Assembly: GCF_030064675.1 (NCBI RefSeq)
Contig: NZ_CP116413.1
Span: forward strand, 4,744,001-4,808,000
From: Crossiella sp. CA-258035
Lineage (GTDB): Bacteria; Actinomycetota; Actinomycetes; Mycobacteriales; Pseudonocardiaceae
Length of the DNA: 64,000 nt
Reading direction: 5' to 3'
This document shows, in pieces, positions 1 to 8,583 of this stretch. The position numbers and the translations under genes are program-made. Under the pieces are notes generated by a model. The model searched no databases. It worked only from the letters and a program-made list of their open reading frames with translations, and was not told where the DNA came from. Every line of letters begins with the position of its first letter. The stretch's first letter is position 1.

Positions 1-321
1 GAGGTGCCAGAGCAGTTCGTGCAGCTCGCGCACCACGGGGAAGACGGCGAACATCTCCTGGGCGTGTTCGGGGTGCGCGCGCCAGTCCTCGCCCCGGTAG
101 GTGTGCTGGGCGACGTGCTGGCCCGCGCCGAAGCAGTCGTAGACGGTGCAGCCGGCGAAGCCCCGGTCGCGGAGCTGGGTGTGGATGCCGCAGCGGAAGT
201 CGGCCAGCAGGTTCGGGCACGGGGTGCCCGCGGGCTTGGTGATGGCGAAGTCGGCCGAGGCTGAGTAGGCGGGCACTACACAGCAGAGGCCAAAGCAGTT
301 CGCGCAGTCGGCTCGCAACAT
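1..321 (-). CDS. Pentapeptide-repeat family protein, N-terminal 107 residues (3' end outside window)
   Basis: Starts at ATG 321 and stays open through base 1, so only the amino-terminal part is visible. The first residues are cysteine-rich (MLRADCANCFGLCC), followed by CPNLLADFRCGIH and GCTVYDCFGAGQ. This Cys-rich lead-in resembles the N-terminus of actinobacterial pentapeptide-repeat proteins, where it precedes the right-handed beta-helix; the repeats themselves would lie outside the window. The clustered cysteines could bind a metal or an Fe-S centre (inference). It lies 12 nt downstream of the drug exporter on the same strand and could be co-transcribed with it. The family call is from memory of similar N-termini; the function is unknown. 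Confidence 0.7.
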   Translation of the reverse strand, partial: MLRADCANCFGLCCVVPAYSASADFAITKPAGTPCPNLLADFRCGIHTQLRDRGFAGCTVYDCFGAGQHVAQHTYRGEDWRAHPEHAQEMFAVFPVVRELHELLWHL

Positions 322-333
322 CACCCGCCGACT

Positions 334-1482
334 CTACGGCCGTGGCCACAACCACCGCCGCGACACCGCCCCGGCCAGCACCGCCAGCCCGGCCAGGCCC
401 GCGCTCACCCACAGCGGCGACCGGTAGCCCAACCCGGCCGCGATGGCCAGCCCACCGGCCCACGGACCCAGCGCCGCGCCCACGTTGAACGCCGCGGTCG
501 CGCACGCCCCGGCCAGCGTCGGCGCACCGGTGGCGGCATAAAGCGCCTGGGAGATCAACGTCGAGCCGACCGCGAAGGACAGCGTGCCCTGCACCAGCGT
601 CAGCACCAGCGCGCCCACCGGATCGGCCGCGACCAGCCCGAACACCGCCCACCCGCACACCAGCGCCAGGCCACCCGCCACCACGAGCGCCCTCGGCCGC
701 GAGTCCGCCAGCCGGCCGCCGAGGCTGACCCCGAGGAAGGAACCCAGCCCGAACACCGCCAGCACCACCGGCACCCACCCCGCCCCGATCCCGGCGACCT
801 CGGTGGCCAGCGGCGCGAGATAGGTGAACGTGCAGAACGTGGCCCCGTTGACCAGCGCGCCCAACAGCAACAGCAGCCCCAGCCGGGGCCGCCGCAACGC
901 GCTCAGCTCACCCCGCACGCTCGGCACCACCCCGCCGCCACCGGCCGGGACCGAGCGCAGGATGGCCACCAGCGCGGGCGCGGAGACCAGGGCCACCGCC
1001 CAGAACGCCGCGCGCCAGCCCCACGCCTGACCCAGCACCGCCCCCGCGGGCACCCCGGCCACGCAGGCCAGGGTCACCCCGCCCAGCAGCACCGCGGTCG
1101 CCCGGCCCTTGGCGTTGGCCGCCACCAGGCCGGTCGCGGTCGCCAGCGCCACCGCCAGGAACCCGGCGTTGGCCAGCGCGGCGATCACCCTGGTGCCGAG
1201 CAGCACCGGATAACTGCTGGTCAGCGCGCCCACCACATGCGCGAGCAGGAACACGCCCAGGAAGGCCAGCAGCGCGGCCCGGCGCGGCCAGCGCAGGCTC
1301 AGCAACGCCGTCAACGGCGCGCCCACGATCATCCCGGCAGCAAACGCCGAGGTCAGCGCGCCCGCGGCCGGGATCGAGACGTTCAGGTCGGCGGCGATGT
1401 CCGGCAGCAGACCGGACAGCATGAACTCCGAAGTCCCCTGCGCGAACACGGCAAGGGCAAGCAGGTACAACACCAAAGGCAC
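334..1482 (-). CDS. Cmx/CmrA-type drug efflux MFS transporter (chloramphenicol exporter family)
   Basis: A 12-TM major facilitator of the DHA1 drug:H+ antiporter group. The N-terminus VPLVLYLLALAVFAQGTSEF is the signature of the Cmx/CmrA/CmlR chloramphenicol exporters, with the loop 2-3 motif near LLSLRWPRRAALL and a Gly/Pro-rich TM5 segment (GVPAGAVLGQAWGWRAAFW). The start chosen is GTG 1482, where a GGAG-like site lies upstream and the protein matches the family length (382 aa). The frame stays open to 1563, but the extra residues are polar and untypical. It is a plasma-membrane pump; chloramphenicol or a related amphenicol is the family substrate, not shown here. It is divergent from the phosphatase at 1679. 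Confidence 0.85.
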   Translation of the reverse strand: MPLVLYLLALAVFAQGTSEFMLSGLLPDIAADLNVSIPAAGALTSAFAAGMIVGAPLTALLSLRWPRRAALLAFLGVFLLAHVVGALTSSYPVLLGTRVIAALANAGFLAVALATATGLVAANAKGRATAVLLGGVTLACVAGVPAGAVLGQAWGWRAAFWAVALVSAPALVAILRSVPAGGGGVVPSVRGELSALRRPRLGLLLLLGALVNGATFCTFTYLAPLATEVAGIGAGWVPVVLAVFGLGSFLGVSLGGRLADSRPRALVVAGGLALVCGWAVFGLVAADPVGALVLTLVQGTLSFAVGSTLISQALYAATGAPTLAGACATAAFNVGAALGPWAGGLAIAAGLGYRSPLWVSAGLAGLAVLAGAVSRRWLWPRP

Positions 1483-1666
1483 AGCAACGCTCCACAACCA
1501 CAGTGGCTCGAGGAAGGACTCATCGAGAGCGGTCCGGCCGGTGGCCGTGAAGGAGCACGCCACCGGAACGAGGACCGGTGGCTAGCGTCTGGACGCCTCG
1601 GGGTTGCGCACGAGCGGCACGTTATCGCCCAGAGCGAAACCGGGTCGAGGCAATTACCGCCGCGAC

Positions 1667-1672
1667 TAGGGT
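1667..1672 (+). promoter_or_regulatory. -10-like box (TAGGGT) for a probably leaderless phosphatase mRNA
   Basis: TAGGGT ends 6 nt before ATG 1679, so the +1 position would coincide with the start codon. No Shine-Dalgarno sequence lies before the ATG. This is the arrangement of a leaderless actinobacterial transcript. A convincing -35 was not seen. Confidence 0.4.
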
Positions 1673-1678
1673 TCGATC

Positions 1679-2107
1679 ATGTTGACCGCAGCGACCACCC
1701 TGCCCGACGGCGTGATCATCCGCGGCCGCGGCCTGCGCAACCCGGCCCCCGGCGGCCCCGCCCCGCAGTTCGGCCTCTACCTGGGCGGCCCCAAGCTCCG
1801 CGCCCGCCACGAGCACACCCTCACCTGGCCACACCACTGGCTGGACTGGCCGGACTTCCGCCTGCCCCGCGACCAGGCCGAGGCCATCACCCGCATCCGC
1901 GCCCTGCACGCCGCCGCGCACACCGGCCAAGCCGTGGAGGTCGCCTGCAACGGCGGCGTCGGCCGCACCGGCACCGTGATCGCCTGCCTGGCCATCCTCT
2001 CCGGCATCCCGCCCACCGAAGCAGTCGCCTGGGCCCGCGCGCACTACCACAAGCGCGCGGTGGAGACGCCCTGGCAGAAGCGCTGGGTCAGCCGCTTCCC
2101 TGGCTGA
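1679..2107 (+). CDS. Small cysteine-based protein-tyrosine phosphatase family protein
   Basis: A 142-residue protein with the PTP/DSP loop CNGGVGRTG: catalytic Cys90 and phosphate-binding Arg96 in the C-x5-R-T/S arrangement. A WPDF segment at 57-60 corresponds to the WPD loop that carries the general acid Asp59. All catalytic elements are present, so phosphatase activity is plausible. It is cytosolic, with no signal or membrane segment. Short single-domain phosphatases of this kind are common in actinomycetes and their substrates are mostly unknown. Its last 20 nt overlap the end of the convergent SDR gene. Confidence 0.85.
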   Translation: MLTAATTLPDGVIIRGRGLRNPAPGGPAPQFGLYLGGPKLRARHEHTLTWPHHWLDWPDFRLPRDQAEAITRIRALHAAAHTGQAVEVACNGGVGRTGTVIACLAILSGIPPTEAVAWARAHYHKRAVETPWQKRWVSRFPG

Positions 2108-2828
2108 GCCCCGGCCGCAGCACCAGCTCGGTCGCACACGCCTGCCCCGGCATGGCCAGCAGCGCGCGGATGGTCTCGGCCACGGTGACGGGGGAGAGGT
2201 AGCGCTCCGGCTGGTACCGCAGCCCCTCCACCGCGCACACATCCCGCTGCATGTCGGTGGCCACCCGGCCCAGGAACACCGTGGTCACCCGCAACCGCGG
2301 CTCCTCGGCGCGCAACGAGTCGGCGAAGGCCCGCAGCGCGAACTTGCTCGCCGAATAGGCCCCGCGCGCCGGGTTGGCCTGCAACCCCGCGGTGGAGTTG
2401 ACCAGCACCACGTGCCCACCGGCCGCCCGCAGCGCGGGCAGCAGCAACCGGGTCAGCTCGACCACGGCGAAGACGTTGACCTCGAAGGTCCGCCGCCACA
2501 GCCCGCCGTCGCACTCCTCGACCCGCCCGGTGGCCAGCACCCCGGCGTTGTGGATCAGCGCGTCCAGCCGCGTCACCCCCGGCGGGACGTGCAGGGCCGC
2601 CGGATCGGCCAGGTTCACCGGCCACGCCCGCGCATCCGGCAACTCCCGCGCCAGCCGGGTCAGCGCGGGGGAGCCCCGCCCGCCCAGCACCAGCCGGTGA
2701 CTGGTTCCCAGCGCGGCGGCGATCTCCGCGCCGATGCCCCGGGAAGCGCCCGTGACCACCGCCGTCGGCTGGTCCTGGGCGCGGGTCGGCGGCACCGGCG
2801 CCCCTTCTCCCTCGATGAGCACGGGCAA
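2088..2828 (-). CDS. SDR family NAD(P)-dependent oxidoreductase
   Basis: A 246-residue classical short-chain dehydrogenase. The glycine motif TGASRGIG near residue 27 binds the dinucleotide, NAG (in LDALIHNAGVL) is the structural motif, the catalytic Ser is in LVNSTAG, and YSASK carries the catalytic Tyr and Lys. No membrane segment is seen. The substrate is unknown. The start at 2828 gives about 22 residues before the Rossmann strand; a slightly later start cannot be excluded. It is convergent with the phosphatase gene and divergent from the GH92 gene. Confidence 0.87.
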   Translation of the reverse strand: MPVLIEGEGAPVPPTRAQDQPTAVVTGASRGIGAEIAAALGTSHRLVLGGRGSPALTRLARELPDARAWPVNLADPAALHVPPGVTRLDALIHNAGVLATGRVEECDGGLWRRTFEVNVFAVVELTRLLLPALRAAGGHVVLVNSTAGLQANPARGAYSASKFALRAFADSLRAEEPRLRVTTVFLGRVATDMQRDVCAVEGLRYQPERYLSPVTVAETIRALLAMPGQACATELVLRPGLSQGSG

Positions 2829-2944
2829 GTCTGTGATCGCCTCCCGGCCAGGCGGAAGACTCCCGATGGGTGGTGGGCGCTACCACCCGTTCGAAGCTTG
2901 TCCCTCAGGCCCGCCCAGGGCCATCCTCAATCTCGCACCCGATC

Positions 2945-2960
2945 CTGACAACGTTGTCAG
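2945..2960. promoter_or_regulatory. LacI-family type operator, perfect 16-bp palindrome
   Basis: The sequence CTGACAACGTTGTCAG is a perfect inverted repeat with a central CG, the form recognised by LacI-family carbohydrate regulators. It ends 19 nt before the GTG start of the GH92 mannosidase, a position from which a bound repressor would block initiation. No LacI-type gene is in the window, so the regulator would act in trans (inference). Confidence 0.7.
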
Positions 2961-2979
2961 ACATGGTCGAGGAGGACGT

Positions 2980-5274
2980 GTGAGACCACGAACCCGCCGC
3001 GCCGTCATCGGCGCACTCGCCGCGATCACCCTGCTCAGCACCGCCGTCCCCGGCACCGCGGCCGAACCGGACCAGACCCTCGTCGCCGACCCCACCCACT
3101 ACGTCGACCCGATGATCGGCACCGGCAAGGGCGGCCCGGTCGTCGGCGAGATCAACACCTTCCCCGGACCCACCGCCCCCTTCGGCATGATCCAGTGGAG
3201 CCCGGACAACGGCAACTACGCCGGCTACAACTACCACCTGGGCCCCATCCGCGGCTTCAGCCTCACCCACGCCTCCGTCGGCTGCCACGCCTTCGGCGAC
3301 ATCCCCATCCTGCCCGTGGCCGGCGCGCTCGGCGCCACCCCGTGGAACCGCACCGAGAAGTTCTCCCACCGCACCGAGAACGCCGAGGTCGCCCACTACG
3401 GCGTCACCCTGGAGGACTCCGGCATCCGCGCCGAGCTCACCGCCAGCACCCGCGCCGGACTCGGCACCTTCACCTACCCCGACGGCGCCACCCCCCAGGT
3501 CCTGGTCAAAACCGGCGCCAGCCTGGCCGGCAACAGCGCGGCCACCGTCTCGGTCAACGGCCCCGACGAGGTCACCGGCTCCGCCACCAGCGGCCGCTTC
3601 TGCGGCGAGGGCGGCAACAAGTACACCGTCTACTTCGCCCTGAAGTTCGACCGCCCCTTCACCGCCCACGGCACCTGGGACGGCAGCACCGTCACCCCCG
3701 GCAGCGCCACCGCCAACCACCCCAAGTCCGGCGCCTACCTCACCTTCGACCCCAGCGACCGCCCGCTCCGCGCCAAGGTCGCCCTCTCCTACGTCAGCGC
3801 CGACGGCGCCCGCGCCAACCTCAGCGAGATCCCCGGCTGGGACCCCGAACCCGTCCGCGCCGCCACCCGCGCCCAGTGGCGCGAACACCTCAGCCGCATC
3901 CGCATCGGCGGCGGCACCCCGGCCCACCGCACCACCTTCTACACCGCCCTCTACCACTCCCTGATCCACCCCAACACCTTCAACGACGTCGACGGCCGCT
4001 ACATCGGCTTCGACAGCAAGATCCACCAAGTCGAGAAGGGCCGCACCCACTACGCCAACTTCTCCGACTGGGACACCTACCGCAGCCTGGCCCCACTGCA
4101 CGGCTGGCTCTACCCCGACCGCGCCTCCGACATGGCCCAGAGCCTCGTGCTGGCCGCCGTCCAAGGCGGCTGGCTGCCCCGCTGGCCCATGGCCAACGGC
4201 TACACCAGCGTGATGAACGGCGACAACAGCGTCCCGCTCATGGTCAACCTGCACGCCTACGGCGCCAAGGACTTCGACACCCGCACCGCCCTGCAGTACA
4301 TGATCAAGGGCGCCACCAGGGCCGAACCCGTCCAGTGGGGCTACATCGAACGCCAGGGCATCGAGGACTACCAGAAGCTCGGCTACGTCCCCAACGACCG
4401 CGCCCTGGTCGGCCACGTCCGCAAGGGCGCCTCCCAGACCCTCGAGTACGCCGTGGACGACTTCACCATCTCCCGCTTCGCCCGCACCCTCGGCGAGCAC
4501 GCCACCGCGGCCACCTTCGCCAAACGTGGCGAGTACTGGCGCAACCTGTTCGACCCGAACACCGGCTACCTGCGCCCCAAGGACAGCAAAGGCCAGTTCC
4601 CGCCCGGACCCGGCTTCGTGCCACCCCCACCCGGCCAGTTCGGCCAGGACGGCTTCGAGGAGGGCAACGCCGCCCAGTACCGCTGGTTCGTCCCGCACAA
4701 CATCGCCGGCCTGATCACCGCCCTCGGCGGCAAGACCAAGGCCCAGCCGCTCATGGACGAGTTCTTCACCAAGATCAACGTCGGCCCCAACGAGCCCTAC
4801 CAGTGGTCCGGCAACGAGGTCGACTTCTCCACCCCCTGGCTCTACAACTACGTCGGCCAGCCCTGGAAGAGCCAGGCCGTCATCCGCCGCATCCAGAGCG
4901 AGCTCTTCGCCCCCAACCCCGACGGCCTGCCCGGCAACGACGACCTCGGCGCCCAGTCCTCCTGGTACGTCTGGTCCGCCCTCGGCCTCTACCCGGTCAC
5001 CCCCGGCACCGCCGACCTCTCCGTGCACACCCCGCTGTTCCCCGCCATCACCATCAAGCCCGGCAACGCCGGCGAGCTGCGCATCACCGCACCCGGCGCC
5101 GGCGCCGCCCGCCCCTACATCACCGGACTCCACCTCGACGGCCGCCCCTGGGCCCGCACCTGGCTGCCGCAGAGCATCGTGCGCACCGGCGGCGAACTCC
5201 ACTTCCGGCTGCGCGCCACACCCGACCACAACTGGGCGACCACACCAGCGGCCGCCCCACCCTCATATCAGTGA
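2980..5274 (+). CDS. Secreted GH92 family glycosyl hydrolase (alpha-mannosidase)
   Basis: A 764-residue exo-acting, Ca2+-dependent alpha-mannosidase family enzyme. It begins with a Sec signal peptide (basic RPRTRRA, hydrophobic core, cleavage near GTAAEP). The mature chain starts with the GH92 motif YVDPMIGTGKGG and NTFPGPTAPFGMIQWSPD. The C-terminal (alpha/alpha)6 domain carries GGWLPRWPMANGYTSVMNGD, EEGNAAQYRWFVPHN and GNDDLGAQSSWYVWSALG, the conserved substrate and metal-binding segments. GTG 2980 is chosen because GAGGAGG precedes it and the signal peptide follows. It probably trims mannosides outside the cell for uptake. A LacI-type operator lies just upstream. No carbohydrate-binding module is attached, unlike many longer actinobacterial members. 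Confidence 0.93.
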   Translation: MRPRTRRAVIGALAAITLLSTAVPGTAAEPDQTLVADPTHYVDPMIGTGKGGPVVGEINTFPGPTAPFGMIQWSPDNGNYAGYNYHLGPIRGFSLTHASVGCHAFGDIPILPVAGALGATPWNRTEKFSHRTENAEVAHYGVTLEDSGIRAELTASTRAGLGTFTYPDGATPQVLVKTGASLAGNSAATVSVNGPDEVTGSATSGRFCGEGGNKYTVYFALKFDRPFTAHGTWDGSTVTPGSATANHPKSGAYLTFDPSDRPLRAKVALSYVSADGARANLSEIPGWDPEPVRAATRAQWREHLSRIRIGGGTPAHRTTFYTALYHSLIHPNTFNDVDGRYIGFDSKIHQVEKGRTHYANFSDWDTYRSLAPLHGWLYPDRASDMAQSLVLAAVQGGWLPRWPMANGYTSVMNGDNSVPLMVNLHAYGAKDFDTRTALQYMIKGATRAEPVQWGYIERQGIEDYQKLGYVPNDRALVGHVRKGASQTLEYAVDDFTISRFARTLGEHATAATFAKRGEYWRNLFDPNTGYLRPKDSKGQFPPGPGFVPPPPGQFGQDGFEEGNAAQYRWFVPHNIAGLITALGGKTKAQPLMDEFFTKINVGPNEPYQWSGNEVDFSTPWLYNYVGQPWKSQAVIRRIQSELFAPNPDGLPGNDDLGAQSSWYVWSALGLYPVTPGTADLSVHTPLFPAITIKPGNAGELRITAPGAGAARPYITGLHLDGRPWARTWLPQSIVRTGGELHFRLRATPDHNWATTPAAAPPSYQ

Positions 5275-5298
5275 CAACTGTTGCCCCATAACGAAAAA

Positions 5299-5343
5299 CA
5301 GCCGCGGTCGGCCCGGAAAAACTTCCGGCGCCTACCGCGGCTG
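5299..5343. terminator. Two-tier hairpin between convergent genes
   Basis: Outer arms CAGCCGCGGT (5299-5308) and ACCGCGGCTG (5334-5343) are exact complements. Between them CCGGAA and TTCCGG form an inner stem. It lies 24 nt after the GH92 stop and overlaps the last codons of the minus-strand gene ending at 5332, so it could terminate transcription from both sides. There is no U-tract. Confidence 0.55.
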
Positions 5344-5703
5344 CCGCTGTTCCGGCACCGACCGCGAAGCACAACGCGCACACGTCACCGGCTCGTCCAG
5401 CAACCAACCCGACGCGCACAACCACGCCACCACCGGCTCCGGCAAATCCGGCCCTGGCGCACACACCAACGGACCATCGCCACACCCGTGGCATTCCACA
5501 TTCAGCACCCCGCCGCGCGGCGCGCACCCCACACAGAAACGGCGCACCCGCACCACCGAAGCCACATCCACCAGCAGCCACACCACGGTCAGGTCAGCCC
5601 GGAGCTGTTCCGTTTCCATCCGATGCGAAACAGACCGGCCACATTCCGGACACGACACCACCGACGTCGTACCCTGCGTCAAGCCGTGCCCTGGGCTGGT
5701 CAC
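5332..5703 (-). CDS. Small zinc-ribbon-like hypothetical protein
   Basis: A 123-residue protein with three pairs of cysteines: SCPECGRSVSHR near the N-terminus, FCVGC then ECHGCGDG in the middle, and VTCARCASR near the C-terminus. This suggests one or two zinc ribbons. It has no signal or membrane helix. GTG 5703 is chosen because GGAGG lies 7 nt upstream; the frame stays open to 5829 but without a comparable ribosome site. I do not recognise a named family. Its position before the recombinase gene on the same strand may reflect co-expression, but nothing else supports a link. Confidence 0.6.
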   Translation of the reverse strand: MTSPGHGLTQGTTSVVSCPECGRSVSHRMETEQLRADLTVVWLLVDVASVVRVRRFCVGCAPRGGVLNVECHGCGDGPLVCAPGPDLPEPVVAWLCASGWLLDEPVTCARCASRSVPEQRQPR

Positions 5704-5852
5704 GGCGCCACCTCCAGGTGAACGGGGGAGCGTCACAACTGTGGTTACACGTTCACGATAAGTGACGAACCCGCCATTCCCAAGCATCTTTTCCGGAACC
5801 CGGTGAACAACACCCGTAATCGGCCCCAATTCCGGATGAAACCCGCCCAGGA

Positions 5853-6902
5853 TCAGCCCTCCACAACCCCCGCCGACCCCGGATCCGCCACCTTCGCCAA
5901 CGCCCGGTAAGTACGGTTGCCCACCGCCGCCGCCCGCTGTTCCCGGCCCGTCGCCTCGATGTAGTTCTGACTCGTATTCAGGTTCGCATGCCCCAGCAAC
6001 GCCATGATCTCCGCCGCATTCGCCCCATCCTCAGCCAGCCTGGTGGCAAAGGTGTGCCGCAACGCGTGCAGGTTCGCCCCCGTCGGCACCCGGTCATGAA
6101 TTCCGGCCGCCCGATAACAACAACTCACCAGGTACTGCAACGCACCCCGCCCGATCGGCTCACCCCGCAGATCCAGCACCAGCGCCGACTCCCGCCCCAG
6201 CCGCAACCCGGGGAACCGCGCCCGGCACGAAGCCAGATACCGCCCGATCACCGCCTCCATCGGCGCACTGATCGGAATCGACCGCTCCCGGCTGCCCTTG
6301 CCCCGCACGTGCAACCGCTGCTCACCAGGCCGCCCCACCACACTGCTGACCAGCAACGCCCGCATCTCCGCCGACCGCAACCCGGTCACCAGCCCCAGCC
6401 CCACCACCAGCAGGTCCCGCTCCGGCCACGGATCCCGCGACTTCCGCTCACCCGAAGCCACCGCCGACAACAACTGCTCCGGCGTGTCCTCACCCCGCAA
6501 CGGCTTCGGCATCGACGGCGCAGGCCGCGGCCGCGCCACCGCCCCCATCGGATTCCCCGCCACCAACCCATCGGCCACGCAGAAGTTCATGAACTGGTTC
6601 CAGGTCGACCAGGCCCGCGACACCGAGGTCTTGGCATGGGTCTCCGCGAACTCCCCGAACGCCGCCCGCAACGCACCCGCCCCCAGCTGAGCCAACTCCA
6701 GCTCCGCGGGCGCACACCCGGCCGCATCGGCCAGCAACACCACGATCCCCGCCAGATCACGCCGATACGCCGCGGTCGTGTGCGGCGAGTCCTTCCGCGA
6801 CCGACGCGCGAGGAAGAACGACTCCTGGGCCTCTGACAACAACACACCCAGAGGAATACCGCACACCACCGACAAAGATCGACACGGCCGGTGACCAGCC
6901 AC
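5853..6902 (-). CDS. Tyrosine recombinase / site-specific integrase (orphan)
   Basis: A 349-residue XerC/D-like recombinase. An N-terminal SAM-like core-binding domain (about 24-125) is followed by a catalytic domain with the full set of residues: Arg176 (TGLRSAEMR), Lys202 (RGKGSRER), His279-x-x-Arg282 (HALRHTFATRL), His305 (LLGHANLNTSQNY) and nucleophile Tyr314. It breaks and rejoins DNA through a 3'-phosphotyrosine. GTG 6902 lies 7 nt after the DinB stop codon, suggesting translational coupling. No excisionase, tRNA gene or attachment-site repeat was seen nearby, so this is not obviously a prophage integrase. It lies 4.7 kb from the dif-like site, but a role there is speculation. Confidence 0.85.
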   Translation of the reverse strand: MAGHRPCRSLSVVCGIPLGVLLSEAQESFFLARRSRKDSPHTTAAYRRDLAGIVVLLADAAGCAPAELELAQLGAGALRAAFGEFAETHAKTSVSRAWSTWNQFMNFCVADGLVAGNPMGAVARPRPAPSMPKPLRGEDTPEQLLSAVASGERKSRDPWPERDLLVVGLGLVTGLRSAEMRALLVSSVVGRPGEQRLHVRGKGSRERSIPISAPMEAVIGRYLASCRARFPGLRLGRESALVLDLRGEPIGRGALQYLVSCCYRAAGIHDRVPTGANLHALRHTFATRLAEDGANAAEIMALLGHANLNTSQNYIEATGREQRAAAVGNRTYRALAKVADPGSAGVVEG

Positions 6903-6909
6903 TCACCAC

Positions 6910-7479
6910 CTACTGACCCAACCGCCCGTCGATCAACTCCCGCAGCAGGTCAGCATGCCCCATGTGCCGCGCGTACTCCTCGATCACATGGATCACCACC
7001 TCCCGCACCGAGGTCGACTCCCCATCAGCGTCCACCAGCTCCGCACCCAGGTCCCCACACCCGGCCAGGAACCCCTCCGCGTACTCGACCTCAGCCCGCC
7101 AGTCCGCCCAGGCCCGCGCCACCACCGCCGGATCCGCCACCGCCTCCTCGAAGTCCGCATCCCGGCACTCCGCCCGCCGGTACAACCACGGCACCTCCTC
7201 ACCAGCCAGCACCCGCCGGAACCAGAACCGCTCCATGTCCGCCAGATGCCGCACCAACCCCAGCAGCGACAACCCCGACGGCGGCACCGCCCGCCGCGCC
7301 AGCTGCTCAGCGTCCAACCCAGAGCACTTCAGCTCCAGCGTCAACCGCTGATCCCGCAGATACCCCGCCAGCACCACCCGCTCATCAGGGCTGTACCCGT
7401 CAAAGGTCCGCGGATCCTCCTCCGGCCGCACGAACATGTTCGACCACGCGAACCCCGCGACCTGCTCACCCTGCGTCAT
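6910..7479 (-). CDS. DinB/DUF664 family protein
   Basis: A 189-residue four-helix-bundle protein of the DinB-like superfamily. The expected metal-ligand histidines are present: HLADMERFWFRR in the second helix and HVIEEYARHMGHADLLRE in the last. This family includes mycothiol- and bacillithiol-dependent enzymes, and actinobacterial members often act in thiol-dependent detoxification; the substrate is unknown here. ATG 7479 is chosen because the following residues (MTQGEQVAGFAWSN) look like the usual beginning. It is followed after 7 nt by the recombinase gene. Confidence 0.8.
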   Translation of the reverse strand: MTQGEQVAGFAWSNMFVRPEEDPRTFDGYSPDERVVLAGYLRDQRLTLELKCSGLDAEQLARRAVPPSGLSLLGLVRHLADMERFWFRRVLAGEEVPWLYRRAECRDADFEEAVADPAVVARAWADWRAEVEYAEGFLAGCGDLGAELVDADGESTSVREVVIHVIEEYARHMGHADLLRELIDGRLGQ

Positions 7480-7572
7480 GCGCGCGACCCTGACGCGCCG
7501 CGCCCCGATGCGCAACGCAATAACCCCGCATCGGTTACGTTGACCGCGCAACCGTCACGAACGCACGGCGGG

Positions 7573-8574
7573 ATGGGTGAGATGCAGAGCATCGCGGACT
7601 TCTGGCACTGGTGGCAGCAGGACGGCGCCACCCAACTCGCCAACGCCATCCACACCGGCGACTTCAGCGACCTGCCCGAACAGATGGCCCACCTGGTCAA
7701 CGCCATCGACAAAGACCTCCAGTGGGAGCTCGGCCCCGGCACCCAGGCCCAGCACTCACTCTGCGTCACCGCCAACGGCGACCCCGCCCTGCGCCCCCTC
7801 ACCGAACGCTGGCTCCGCGCCGCCCCACCACCCGACACCACCTGGGAATACCGCGCCGCCCGCCAAGCAGACCCCGACGTGCTCAACCAGCAGCTCACCT
7901 TCGGCGACTGGGAAGTCGAGCTCGACCAGACCCGGCTCTCCCTCACCGTCGACGAACAGTCCCTGCTCGTCGACGTCACCGTGCACCACCCCACCTTCGC
8001 CACCATGCCCGAGAGCGCCGCCCTCCAAGTCGCCTTCCTCGCCCTGACCTGGCTACTCGGCGAAGACGACCTGGAACGCTGGATCGGCGAGGTCAACACC
8101 GCCACCGCCGAACCAGCCGACGCCCTACCAGCCGACGCGCTCCCGGAAACCGTGCACGCCATGGCCGCCCGCCACCCCGAACCCACCTGGGTGGTCATGG
8201 AAGGGGAGGGACAGGACGGCGCCCAGCTCACCGCGGTCGCCATGCGCCCCCTGCGCTGGATCGACCACCCACTGCTGGACCTGCACGCCGGCATCACCCT
8301 CACCTACCCGGCCCTGGACCCCCGCGACCTGCCCACCGGGGAAGACCTCGCCGAGCTCCAGCAGCAGGAAGACGACCTGCTCCGGCTGCTCGACAACGCC
8401 GTCCTGCTCGTCGCCCACGAAACCGGCCGCGGCGCCCGCACCCTGCACCTCTACTGCGACTCCACCGACGCCGCCACCCAGGCCACCCTCACCACCTGGA
8501 CCCAGCGCCAGCCCAACGCCAGCCTGGACACCCAGCCCGACCCCGCCTGGGACCAGGTCAGCCACCTCCGCTGA
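7573..8574 (+). CDS. DUF695 domain-containing protein
   Basis: A 333-residue acidic cytosolic protein. The first half (FWHWWQQDGATQLA, then DLQWELGPGTQAQHSLCVTA and GDPALRPLTERWLRAAPP) matches the layout of DUF695 proteins, which begin with an aromatic FW-x-WW segment and an ELGPG motif. The second half repeats an alpha/beta pattern. Two in-frame ATG codons (7573 and 7582) could start it; the first is used here. No catalytic residues are known for the family. It is convergent with the MOSC gene, with only 9 nt between the stops. Confidence 0.75.
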   Translation: MGEMQSIADFWHWWQQDGATQLANAIHTGDFSDLPEQMAHLVNAIDKDLQWELGPGTQAQHSLCVTANGDPALRPLTERWLRAAPPPDTTWEYRAARQADPDVLNQQLTFGDWEVELDQTRLSLTVDEQSLLVDVTVHHPTFATMPESAALQVAFLALTWLLGEDDLERWIGEVNTATAEPADALPADALPETVHAMAARHPEPTWVVMEGEGQDGAQLTAVAMRPLRWIDHPLLDLHAGITLTYPALDPRDLPTGEDLAELQQQEDDLLRLLDNAVLLVAHETGRGARTLHLYCDSTDAATQATLTTWTQRQPNASLDTQPDPAWDQVSHLR

Positions 8575-8583
8575 GGACACGGC

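Noticed and set aside
2905-5229. 774-codon open frame on the minus strand opposite the GH92 gene
   Set aside because: Low-complexity Gly/Ala/Val composition, no start context. It is a high-GC shadow of a clear GH92 gene.
5853-7479. Integrated prophage or genomic island around the recombinase
   Set aside because: No phage genes, excisionase, att repeats or tRNA; the recombinase is coupled to a DinB gene and composition is unchanged.
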